Below, in pieces: positions 22,886-31,415 of a stretch of DNA of 64,000 bases (positions within the stretch are counted from its first letter, which is position 1; every line of letters begins with the position of its first letter). This DNA comes from a virus. The stretch is from positions 1 to 64,000 of IMG/VR virus record IMGVR_UViG_3300000553_000005; one strand, given 5' to 3'. The translations under genes were made by a program, and so were the position numbers. The notes beneath the pieces are model-generated. The model made no database searches. It saw only the letters and a list, made by a program, of their open reading frames with translations, and was not told the DNA's origin.

Positions 22886-23686
22886 ATGCGAGAAGCGAAA
22901 GAGAAATTCTCAGTGAACGATAGCTACTACCCTAGTATGAAGTCCATGAATAGTTGGGATATACCTTCTTACGAAGGTGATGTGTTTACCAGCAACGGGG
23001 ATCACTTTGTTGGGGGAGATTCGTTCATTGTTCCTAATCCTTTTGAAGAAATGGAGCAACGTTACCCTAATTATGTTCGTAATTGGGTATGTCGCCGCCT
23101 TCAGAAGATGCCCTTTGACCCCATGGTTGAAGATTGGACATCTGAACTCAGTCTTTTTCTCCGCACTCTTCCCCCAACTTCCAAGATGAAGGCCAGGGGG
23201 TTCAAGGATGTTGTTGATGTCTATAATCCTTGGAGTAGTTTTGGTGCTTCTGCAAGGCGTTTCTTCGGTTACATCAATCGTTGTCTTGCTAACAAACACT
23301 TCACTATTAGCGTGAAGCAGAAGAAGGATGCCCTAAATGGGTTTTCCGTCATTCCGTTTAATGCTACCACTCATTCTAACAATCGAAATGACGATTTTCA
23401 GGTAGAAGAGAATAAGGAAGGCTCAACTTATGAAGGTTTCATTGTTGATCAGTCTTCGGTTGTGCAGGAAATGATGAAAGAAGAGCAGTCCAGCATTTAC
23501 AAAGTGCTTTTCGTGGAACGCTTCTTGGATATGGTGGAGCAGGAACGTCCCGACCTTCTCCCTACCATTAACGTTATCATGAACGAGGGTAAGGTGGAAG
23601 ACCCCGCTCAGTTCCAAAGAGATCGCCGTGCGCTTATTTCTCTAGGCAAGAACTACCTCAAGGGTTCATATGCGAATACAGATTGA
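22886..23686 (+). CDS. Putative divergent sigma factor-like protein
   Basis: A 266-residue protein. Residues about 50-135 read YVRNWVCRRLQKMPFDPMVE, then DWTSELSLFLRTLP and later SARRFFGYINRCLANKHFTI. This order (basic helix, acidic helix with E-D-W-T-x-E, then a GYI-x-R-x-L-x-N helix) matches sigma-70 region 2 of ECF-type factors. The C-terminal part (about 195-260) is helical and may hold region 4, though no clear HTH is seen. It has its own TATAAT promoter and GAAAGGAAGCC as ribosome binding site. Codon use is more GC-rich than neighbours. The sigma call is inference from pattern; a plain hypothetical protein is the alternative. Confidence 0.45.
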   Translation: MREAKEKFSVNDSYYPSMKSMNSWDIPSYEGDVFTSNGDHFVGGDSFIVPNPFEEMEQRYPNYVRNWVCRRLQKMPFDPMVEDWTSELSLFLRTLPPTSKMKARGFKDVVDVYNPWSSFGASARRFFGYINRCLANKHFTISVKQKKDALNGFSVIPFNATTHSNNRNDDFQVEENKEGSTYEGFIVDQSSVVQEMMKEEQSSIYKVLFVERFLDMVEQERPDLLPTINVIMNEGKVEDPAQFQRDRRALISLGKNYLKGSYANTD

Positions 23687-24020
23687 CCCTAACAATCCCG
23701 TAGCCATATTTGAAATGACTCCATGGGATATGGGTGGAACTGCTGATGTTGTTGATTTCATTACTGTCATTCAGCATGGCCCAGCTAAAATCAGTCAAAG
23801 TCTACTCAGTTATTGCGGGATTGCGAGTATTAACATCCAAGGGGCTAATCCTTTTCAGCCTAATACCAAACTAATTATGCAGTTTCGGGATAGGGCAGTA
23901 ATGATGAAGTATTTAAAAGGAGAGGAGACAGGGGATAAGAGTCTTTACCCCGACTTGGCCCTAAAAATAAAGGAATTTCTGGATGAGCGAGATAAAGCGA
24001 AAGCCGGGGACGGAGGATGA
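23670..24020 (+). CDS. Hypothetical protein overlapping its neighbours
   Basis: A 116-residue protein whose start overlaps the end of the sigma-like gene by 17 bases and whose end overlaps the primase-domain gene by 38 bases. The text is protein-like (ITVIQHGPAKISQSLLSYCG) and the frame is closed by TGA. AAGGGTTCAT lies just before the ATG. No family recognised. Tight overlaps on both sides suggest translational coupling in a replication operon that runs to 29139. Confidence 0.6.
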   Translation: MRIQIDPNNPVAIFEMTPWDMGGTADVVDFITVIQHGPAKISQSLLSYCGIASINIQGANPFQPNTKLIMQFRDRAVMMKYLKGEETGDKSLYPDLALKIKEFLDERDKAKAGDGG

Positions 24021-24657
24021 CCTAGATTGGTCAGTCGAAGAGGCTGAACGCCTGAGACAATACGATAAATCAGATATCTCCACTGAACGCTGGGAACGTG
24101 TTCGGTGGAGTATCGATTTTTGGGATATGACTTTAGCCCTGTTAGAAGATCACAAACTTTTAAGAAACCATAAAGGTAATAAAATTTCATGCCCGATTCA
24201 TGGAGGGGTGGATGGGGACTCAGGCCCTAGTTTTACTTTTTATCCAGCCTCCAACTCAGCTTACTGCTTCGGCTGTGAGGCTCCAACCTCCAATCAATGC
24301 TATGATAACGTGAAATTGGTGTCTTTGATTTTTAATATTTCTAAACGAGAGGCCCTTATTTGGTTGGAGAAAAAATATAAACTCCCTCCACTTGAAACCC
24401 CAAGAATTTTTAGTCAGATAGATGAAGAAGGGGAAGAGGAAGACGAAGAGCGTGTGTCTTTGGACTTCGATGATCTTAGGGAGCCATTTCTATCTCTATC
24501 CTCAGTATTAGATAGTAACACCGATAGAGTTAAAGAGCTTCTTCGGATTTATTTTAAGGCAGAACACGAAAAAGACCCCCTTCCTTTAGCAAAAGTGCTT
24601 GGTAAGAACAGAATTGTCAAAATTTTAAATAAAAAGGTGGAAAGTGTCAGAAGATGA
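23983..24657 (+). CDS. CHC2 zinc-finger (DnaG-type primase N-terminal) protein
   Basis: A 224-residue protein with the zinc-binding domain of bacterial-type primases: Cys70-x2-His73 and Cys95-x2-Cys98 (ISCPIHGG and YCFGCEAP), followed by the helix LVSLIFNISKREALIWLEKKY. In DnaG this domain recognises the template start site. No TOPRIM catalytic domain is present, so it either works with a separate catalytic subunit outside the window or has another DNA-binding job. It lies directly before and overlaps the DNA polymerase gene by 14 bases, which supports a replication role. Confidence 0.75.
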   Translation: MSEIKRKPGTEDDLDWSVEEAERLRQYDKSDISTERWERVRWSIDFWDMTLALLEDHKLLRNHKGNKISCPIHGGVDGDSGPSFTFYPASNSAYCFGCEAPTSNQCYDNVKLVSLIFNISKREALIWLEKKYKLPPLETPRIFSQIDEEGEEEDEERVSLDFDDLREPFLSLSSVLDSNTDRVKELLRIYFKAEHEKDPLPLAKVLGKNRIVKILNKKVESVRR

Positions 24658-27600
24658 AGAAGTAGTTTCAGAAAATTTGTCAATAGTAGTCAAAAAAGCC
24701 AAAAAGCCAAAAGTTACAAAGACTCCAAAGGTTAAAAAGGACCTGAGGACTATCTTTAATGAACATATTGCTGTGTTAGATTTGGAATCTATCAAGCAAC
24801 CATGGATGGCTCAGAAGAGTTTTAGACTAATTACTACAGCATCTGAACTAGAAGCCTGGGCTATTGCGGTTCTTGAAGATACTTCTAGGCATCATTCTTT
24901 TGAAGACCATACTTGTCCTGTAATAGCTGTAGATACTGAGACTGATGGCCTAGATACTAGAGTTGTTAATAATGAAGCTAATATTAAATTGGCTGGTATT
25001 TGCCTATCGGCTGATGGTATTGAAGGATTATACATTTCGGTCAATCATGAGGATGGAAATAATATTCCGGCAGAAGATTTGAGGCGTATTCTTCAAAATC
25101 TGTTTGATCAAAGCCATTTAATCTTTTTTAACGCCAAATATGATAGAGAAGTTTTAAGAATTACTCTCGGCATTGTTTTCAGGGACTTTCCCTACTTTGA
25201 AGATGTTCAAATTTTGAACTATCTTGAAGACCCCAAGGCTTCGGTTGATACCAGTGGGTCTGGTGGCCTTCAAATTGGTGGTTTGAAGGCTTTAACTAAG
25301 GCTAGATTGGGTTTTGAACAGATTGAATTGAGTCAAATTGCTAAAGTGAAGGCTTCCGTTTGGAATGAGGAGCTTCAAAAAAACACACAAAAGACCGTTT
25401 TGGCCCCCTTTACTTGGGTTCCTACCTATATTGCTCTTTGGTATGCTGCTGGTGATGCTATTACCACTTGGCTCTTGTGGTATCTCATAAAGGACAAGGC
25501 CAGAGCTATGAAGGCTGTTCACAGGCTTGACCATTTGTTAGTGGATACCTTGACCTGGATTGAGCGTCAGCGTGTCACAGTGGATGTAGAGAGGCTTAAC
25601 GATACCATCTCATTCCATAAGAGTAAACTGAATAAGTTGACTGAGGAATTAGCGGCTTTATCAGGAATTGAGAATTTTAATCCAGGGTCTACTCCCCAGC
25701 TTCGTGAAGTTCTTTTTAATAAGAGAGGAATGACCCCAGTAGAATTTTCAGAGAAAACTCAAGAGGCTTCTACGGCCATCGGGGTACTTACGGAGCTTAA
25801 AAAACAGTATCCAGAAGACGAATTCCTTGATAAGTTGCTTGCTTTCAGAGAATATGCAGCCCTTCATCCTGAAAATTTGAAATATGAACCAAGGGACCAC
25901 ACCGCTCGTATTTATTTTAAACAAAACGTAGTTGCTGGTGGTCGTTTAGCCGCTGCTGGTGGTGAATTTGAAAAAGACGGTGGCTGTGGTCTTAATCCTC
26001 AGGCTATTAAGAAGGTTGGTGGGAATTGGTGGGTTAAAGGGAAACTTTTGACTAGTCAAGAGGTAACCGGAGATGAACCTCAGTTTAATGAGATTGATTT
26101 AGACCCTTCTTGCTTTAAAGATGGTAATAAAGCTCCAAATATTGAAGGAAATCACTTTGGAACTTACTTTGGTAAGCGTTATTGCCTAGTTCCTTCCTGT
26201 AATGTTTGTCAGGGTAATAAGACAAAGGTGGATGTAAATGAAGTTATCAATCTTCGTGGTCTTTTTATTGCTGAACCAGGATGGACTTATTTTACAACGG
26301 ATTATTGTTTAGCTCCCTCTACTCGTCTTTTAACTCCTGATTTACGATGGGTTACGATTAGAGACTTGCAAGAAGGTGATGAACTAGTTGGTTTTGATGA
26401 ATATCTTCCTCCAAAAGAACTTAATAAAAAAGGGAGAAGAAGGCTTAGAACTACTGTTATTGAGAAAAAAAAGATTGTAGTAAAAGATTGTTTAGAGATA
26501 AAAACAGATAAAGGGACTGTGATATGCTCCATTGATCATAGTTGGTTAGCTAAAGTGAGAGGTGGTGGCCCCAGATCAAACAGACTTCGCGGACTTTATG
26601 ATTGGAGACAAGCGGATCAATTGAAAAGTGGAATGAAGATAGCCTATTTTTGTGATGTCTGGGAAGAAGATAAGTCTTGGGAGGCAGGTTATCTTAGTGG
26701 TGTATTTGATGGTGAAGGCTGGGTTAGTGGTCAGACAGTGGGATTTGGTCAAAATCCAGGTTTGGTCTTAGATAAAGTAGAATCATTACTTCTATCTAAG
26801 GGGTATAATGTTGTAAGGGACAGACCAAAAAGTTGTAAAGTAGATACTTTAAGATTTAATGGTGGAAGGATTGAAACCTTTAAGTTTTTAGGGAAAATTC
26901 GTCCTGAAAGAATTATTAAAAATGCAAAAAAGATTTGGGAAGGACAAACATATCAAAGTAAAACCGGGGTAGCCGCTACTATTTTATCTATTACCCCAGT
27001 TGGAAAACAAGAAGTAATAGCACTTCAGACTTCAACTCATACTTTTATCGCTGAGGGAATGCTCAGTCACAACTGCAACGTTGAAATGCGCGTGGCAGCT
27101 AATGTTTCAGGAGAACCACTATTTTTGGATGAATTTTTAAACGGGGAAGGGGATTTCCACTCTCTTACTGCTAGAGCTTTGTTTCCTGAATTTTCTGATC
27201 CTAACACAAGCAAAGGTAGGAAAAAACAACTTAGATCGTTATCTAAAATTATTAACTTTGCCCTCCTTTATGGTGGAACCGCATACACTATCTTTGAAAA
27301 TATGGTAAAAGATGGTCATGAAATCACTTTTGAAGAGGCACAAACTCTAGTCAACAAATATTGGGAGTCTGTTCCGGTCTTTGCCGCATGGTGCGAAGGT
27401 AAACGTAATACTGCTAGAACTAAATTGATGTGTAAGACTCCCACAGGCCGAATTATTGGTTTTCATTCGGCCATGAAGCACTATAAAATTTCCATACCTA
27501 AGCCGGAACACAAAGAGTACTATTATAAATATAGAGAATTGAAGCGTTCTGTGGAAGTTTACAAAAAACAAGATATGAAAGATGAGGCTTTGGCCGCTGA

Positions 27601-28729
27601 AAGAGCCGCTAATGCTTTATACAGTAATCCTGAATCCGGCGTTAAAAATTATGGAGAGTATACTCGTTTCTTGGGTAAGGCAGAGCGTGTCTCCATTAAT
27701 ATTCCACTTCAAGGAACCGCTGGTGATTTAATGCGCTCTGCTTTGAATAAAATTCGTATTTGGGCCACAAATACCCCAGGTGTAGAGGATGTTTTTAAAC
27801 TTCATTGCACAGTGCATGACGAAATTGACTTCTCTGTCAAGAATGAGTTTGCTCCTTACATCGTTCCTCGTTTGAACCGTTTTATGAAATTACGTCAGTT
27901 ACACACAGCTAAAGAATGGAAAGTTCCTCTTGAAACTGATTGCGAGTATGGTCAAACTTGGGATATTGACTACCATTTGACTGGTGATAAAGACCACGAA
28001 GCCTCTGGATGGTACGATGTACCAGGTATGCAAACTTATATTCCTCAAGATTTTGACGAGAATTTAGTTAATAAGCTAGTTTCTTCACTTTTGGCCGAAA
28101 AAATTGAGAAAGTTACGGGTTGGTTGAAGGTAAACACTCACTCTAGGACACATAGTATCCTCTCATCTATTGAGAAAGCTAAAACCGAAGAGCTTATGAG
28201 GCGACATATTGTTACGATGTTCCAGCTTGATGAATTCTGGAGGATCGATGAGGATGAAGCAGGAGCATTAGAAGAGTCTGTTAAGGAATATGCTGACAGG
28301 AACAGATTTGAACTTCCTGAACATAAGGAAATCGCTATTAAACCCAAGCCTACAATGGAAAATCCTGACCATGTAGAAGTGGAACCTCCTTCATCTAATC
28401 CTGAGTGGTCAATCGTGGCTACCTATGATCAAATTGATAATAAAATTGAAGAGAAATTTAGAGAAAAAGAGGTAAAAATTGAAGTTGAGGTAAAAAAAGC
28501 TGAAGAAGAGTCTTTAGGGGAGGACGATTTATTTTATGAATCCCCCAAGAAAGCTATTTTAGCTCCGATTCCAGCCATAATTCCAAAAATTAAATCACTT
28601 ACTGAAAGAGAACTTTCTGTTTTTATTGAGAAGCTAGGGATTGGCTCCGCTACAGTGGTTTTTGACTATCAAGGAACTATCATGAAGCTTGCTAATGTGA
28701 GTAAAATTCCCCCGGAGTATATTCAATGA
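24644..28729 (+). CDS. Family A DNA polymerase with 3'-5' exonuclease, interrupted by an intein
   Basis: Replicative polymerase of the Pol I family. The exonuclease part has AVDTETDGL (Asp97, Glu99), NAKYD (about Asp167) and WYAAGD (Tyr267, Asp271), a DEDDy set. The polymerase part has motif A, TTDY joined after splicing to CNVEMRVAA, motif B (SKIINFALLYGG), and motif C (VHDEID). The precursor is 1361 residues; removing the 256-residue intein leaves 1105. An insert with several Cys (about 438-522) lies between exonuclease and motif A, and a charged C-terminal tail of about 200 residues follows. Start is GTG at 24644 with AAGGTGG close upstream. Confidence 0.93.
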   Translation: MSEDEEVVSENLSIVVKKAKKPKVTKTPKVKKDLRTIFNEHIAVLDLESIKQPWMAQKSFRLITTASELEAWAIAVLEDTSRHHSFEDHTCPVIAVDTETDGLDTRVVNNEANIKLAGICLSADGIEGLYISVNHEDGNNIPAEDLRRILQNLFDQSHLIFFNAKYDREVLRITLGIVFRDFPYFEDVQILNYLEDPKASVDTSGSGGLQIGGLKALTKARLGFEQIELSQIAKVKASVWNEELQKNTQKTVLAPFTWVPTYIALWYAAGDAITTWLLWYLIKDKARAMKAVHRLDHLLVDTLTWIERQRVTVDVERLNDTISFHKSKLNKLTEELAALSGIENFNPGSTPQLREVLFNKRGMTPVEFSEKTQEASTAIGVLTELKKQYPEDEFLDKLLAFREYAALHPENLKYEPRDHTARIYFKQNVVAGGRLAAAGGEFEKDGGCGLNPQAIKKVGGNWWVKGKLLTSQEVTGDEPQFNEIDLDPSCFKDGNKAPNIEGNHFGTYFGKRYCLVPSCNVCQGNKTKVDVNEVINLRGLFIAEPGWTYFTTDYCLAPSTRLLTPDLRWVTIRDLQEGDELVGFDEYLPPKELNKKGRRRLRTTVIEKKKIVVKDCLEIKTDKGTVICSIDHSWLAKVRGGGPRSNRLRGLYDWRQADQLKSGMKIAYFCDVWEEDKSWEAGYLSGVFDGEGWVSGQTVGFGQNPGLVLDKVESLLLSKGYNVVRDRPKSCKVDTLRFNGGRIETFKFLGKIRPERIIKNAKKIWEGQTYQSKTGVAATILSITPVGKQEVIALQTSTHTFIAEGMLSHNCNVEMRVAANVSGEPLFLDEFLNGEGDFHSLTARALFPEFSDPNTSKGRKKQLRSLSKIINFALLYGGTAYTIFENMVKDGHEITFEEAQTLVNKYWESVPVFAAWCEGKRNTARTKLMCKTPTGRIIGFHSAMKHYKISIPKPEHKEYYYKYRELKRSVEVYKKQDMKDEALAAERAANALYSNPESGVKNYGEYTRFLGKAERVSINIPLQGTAGDLMRSALNKIRIWATNTPGVEDVFKLHCTVHDEIDFSVKNEFAPYIVPRLNRFMKLRQLHTAKEWKVPLETDCEYGQTWDIDYHLTGDKDHEASGWYDVPGMQTYIPQDFDENLVNKLVSSLLAEKIEKVTGWLKVNTHSRTHSILSSIEKAKTEELMRRHIVTMFQLDEFWRIDEDEAGALEESVKEYADRNRFELPEHKEIAIKPKPTMENPDHVEVEPPSSNPEWSIVATYDQIDNKIEEKFREKEVKIEVEVKKAEEESLGEDDLFYESPKKAILAPIPAIIPKIKSLTERELSVFIEKLGIGSATVVFDYQGTIMKLANVSKIPPEYIQ
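26306..27073 (+). mobile_element. Intein in polymerase motif A
   Basis: Residues 555-810 (256 aa) of the polymerase precursor. It starts with Cys555 (CLAPSTRLLTP) and ends GMLSHN before Cys811. Block B is GTVICSIDHSWL. A single LAGLIDADG-like helix, AGYLSGVFDGEGW (681-693), indicates a small homing endonuclease, possibly reduced. The insertion separates the catalytic Asp-Tyr of motif A from the rest of it, so the polymerase is inactive until splicing. Confidence 0.92.
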
Positions 28730-29139
28730 CAGTTATTATTTCTAGGGATAAGAACCATGTTCATTTAGGCAGAATATTAGCTGCCACTACTAAAAAAATT
28801 CAATTATTAGGGGAGTCTCAAAGAATTCTTACCGCATTTCTTCATAAACTTTCTCTTCTTGATGCTCACTATACAGATTGTCTCGAAATGGATTTCTCTA
28901 ATGAAATTTTAGAAAAGATAGCAAAAGATAAACTCACCCTTCAGAAATTATCTATGGCCTCGGCTATGGTTCAACAAGTAACTTCTTCCCAATTACGTGA
29001 ATCTATTTCGGATCTCAATGAACAGGATAAAGAACTTATAAAAGCTGAGAAGAATTATCAAAAACTTATAAAGAAAATGGAAAATGAAAAAAGGAATAAC
29101 GTTCTCTCTCAAGCTGAAAAAGAAAAATTGACTTCCTAG
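28726..29139 (+). CDS. Helical coiled-coil hypothetical protein
   Basis: A 137-residue protein whose ATG overlaps the polymerase stop (ATGA). It is helical throughout, with a coiled coil at about 95-130 (LNEQDKELIKAEKNYQKLIK). No family recognised. It ends the polymerase operon and lies 24 bases before the portal gene, which has its own upstream box. Function unknown. Confidence 0.6.
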   Translation: MTVIISRDKNHVHLGRILAATTKKIQLLGESQRILTAFLHKLSLLDAHYTDCLEMDFSNEILEKIAKDKLTLQKLSMASAMVQQVTSSQLRESISDLNEQDKELIKAEKNYQKLIKKMENEKRNNVLSQAEKEKLTS

Positions 29140-29157
29140 TTCTTTTGTGAAGATGGA
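29138..29157 (+). promoter_or_regulatory. Candidate late promoter box before portal gene
   Basis: agttcttttgtgaagatgga lies 6-25 bases before the portal ATG, matching the TTCYTTTGTGAA box seen at 11954 and 36407. The ribosome binding site (GATGG) directly follows the conserved GTGAA. Function inferred from recurrence. Confidence 0.35.
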
Positions 29158-29162
29158 TACCC

Positions 29163-31415
29163 ATGGCTAATAGACGTAATAAACCTGCTCAATCACCCCC
29201 AACTCCCCCCTTTGCCGCTTTTTCTGCGGGGAGATACACCTCTTCCTCTAATGAAGATAGTGAATCGCCAGAAGTTAAAGAAAAAATAAGATTAGCGAGA
29301 ATGGCTGGAAAAATGCAGAAAACTGCTGACTATTTTGCTGGCCCCACTAACGCTGGTGCTAATATCTCTGATAGTAATAATATTGGATATTACAGCTTTG
29401 AGTTCCCAGTGGACTCCTTGGAACTCCCCCAATCCAGGGCGCAGGAGCTTCGTTATTATCGTTTAGCTTATGATCGTGATCCCATTGTAGGTCGAGGTAT
29501 TGATCTACATACTGAAATCCCCATGTCTAAAATTACTTTGGAACGCCCTAAATGCTCCTCCGAAGCTTTTGCTGATTATATTTTTGATTTTTACCAATCT
29601 CTTGTTACAAATTCTCGTTTATTTGAAACCCTTCTTCATGCTTCTAGAGAATATTGGACAATTGGAGAGGCTTTTCTTTACGTAGAGGATGATCCAGATA
29701 TTGACCCTTCTCCTATGGCTGCTAAATTTGTTAATGGTAATAACAAGGACGATGAACGTAATGCTGGAGGGAGTACAGCCCTTCAAGAGTCCAATAATCC
29801 TTCATGGGGAACCAGTGATTTGGGAATTATGAAAATGCTGGATCCCAAACGTTCCTCTCTTATAGAAATTACCAAATTATCTTCTCTCATAGCTGGATTT
29901 TCAAAGAATAAATTTGAAGATCTGCCTTCTTTAAATCATGAAATTGCTAAAATTGCAAAGGTTGTAACCAGAAAATTAGCAGATGAGGGGGATCCTGCTG
30001 ATGCAGGAGACAACCCTGGTGGTGGCGCAGATCCTGCTATTGCAGATGAAGGTGGTCCAGACGCCGAAGGCACAGATACATCTGATATGTCTTCTGGTGG
30101 TGATTTCAGTGGAGGTACTGGCGGCGGCGGCATCCTTCCACCTCCTCTCCCCATGGATGAATCTTCAGGTATGGGGGTTGACCAAGCTCCAGAAGATAAA
30201 GAAACTAGAGATTTAAAGCATTATTTAGAACTTCTGAAGAAAAAAAAGGATCTTCTAGAGGAATTAAAAGCAGTTCGTGAAGCTAGAGCTAACGATATTG
30301 AACTTTTTAAGCATCTTGTCAATAAGGAATACACTGGATTTGATAGAGTGCAACTTCTCCCACCAGAAAATGTAGAAATAAAGAAGTCTCAAGTATTCGG
30401 AGAGGACTCCACAGTCTTCTATCGTCCTCCTGAGGATCAAAAAGCAGCATATATTCAAGATCCCGATACTCCCGAAGAAGTTAGAGAGGCCCTACAATCA
30501 GAAGGTCTAATTCCATTAAATAATGATCCATTTAAGGGGTCATATTGCATTCATTTTGCTCGTAAAAAGGCTCCGTTTGAAGATCACGGTCGCTCCATTC
30601 TCCAACGTTGCATGAGAACCATTATTTATCGTGAAAAGCTTCGTCAGGTCCAGACCACTTTGGCTAGCCGTAATATGACTCCTAAAACTTTTATTGTAGC
30701 CCCAGGAATTAGTTCTAATGAGGTTATGGTTCTTCGTTCTCATGCTGATGAAGCTAAGTCGGATCCTGATTATACTATTGTTGTCAACTATGAAGCTCGT
30801 TGGGACGAAATTGGGTCAGAGGGTAGACTACTAGCTCTTGATACCGAATGGGTACACACAGCTAATGATCTTGCTATTGGACTTGGATTTTCTCCTGACA
30901 TTTTAAATGGAGAGGGATTATACTCTGGCACTAAAATTCAACTGGAAATTTTAAGCACTACTTACGTTCAATACCGAGATCTTGTTTCTTATATTGTACA
31001 GGAACTAATTTTTAAGCCTATCGCAATGAAAAAAGGGTTTTATGAATTAGATAAATATGGTCGCCCTCGTTGGATTTACCCATCTGTGACTTTCGGACGT
31101 ATGGCCCTTCGTAATTCGGGAGATACTTACCAGATGTTATTTGATATGTATTCTAAAGGCTCAATTCCTGTCTCTGTTATTCTGGAGCTTCTTGATGTTG
31201 ATCCTGAATCTTGTAAAAAGCTTTTGGAGAATGATCTGTTCTCAGTTAATGACTCAAAATTCAATACTTTCCTTGAATCTCTTTACTCTTCCCTTGGAGC
31301 AGACGAGAAATTGAAGACCGAAACTAATCTTTTGGATAGAATTCGTAAAACTCTTGGCCTGAAGGAAAAAGAGGTAGAGGATAGCGAGATTGAAGGTTCT
31401 GGGGAAGGGATGTAA
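29163..31415 (+). CDS. Portal protein
   Basis: A 750-residue protein placed directly before the large terminase, as portal genes usually are. The N-terminal part has AQELRYYRLAYDRDPIVGRG, like portal wing segments, followed by a long Gly/Asp-rich insert (about 270-330). The C-terminal part has LRQVQTTLASRNMTPKTFIV, IGLGFSPDILNGEG and LSTTYVQYRDLVSYIVQELI, the clip-stem-crown order of large phage portals. It would form the dodecameric vertex through which DNA is packaged. The stop overlaps the terminase ATG (TAATG). Larger than T4 gp20 (524 aa) because of the low-complexity insert. Confidence 0.85.
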   Translation: MANRRNKPAQSPPTPPFAAFSAGRYTSSSNEDSESPEVKEKIRLARMAGKMQKTADYFAGPTNAGANISDSNNIGYYSFEFPVDSLELPQSRAQELRYYRLAYDRDPIVGRGIDLHTEIPMSKITLERPKCSSEAFADYIFDFYQSLVTNSRLFETLLHASREYWTIGEAFLYVEDDPDIDPSPMAAKFVNGNNKDDERNAGGSTALQESNNPSWGTSDLGIMKMLDPKRSSLIEITKLSSLIAGFSKNKFEDLPSLNHEIAKIAKVVTRKLADEGDPADAGDNPGGGADPAIADEGGPDAEGTDTSDMSSGGDFSGGTGGGGILPPPLPMDESSGMGVDQAPEDKETRDLKHYLELLKKKKDLLEELKAVREARANDIELFKHLVNKEYTGFDRVQLLPPENVEIKKSQVFGEDSTVFYRPPEDQKAAYIQDPDTPEEVREALQSEGLIPLNNDPFKGSYCIHFARKKAPFEDHGRSILQRCMRTIIYREKLRQVQTTLASRNMTPKTFIVAPGISSNEVMVLRSHADEAKSDPDYTIVVNYEARWDEIGSEGRLLALDTEWVHTANDLAIGLGFSPDILNGEGLYSGTKIQLEILSTTYVQYRDLVSYIVQELIFKPIAMKKGFYELDKYGRPRWIYPSVTFGRMALRNSGDTYQMLFDMYSKGSIPVSVILELLDVDPESCKKLLENDLFSVNDSKFNTFLESLYSSLGADEKLKTETNLLDRIRKTLGLKEKEVEDSEIEGSGEGM

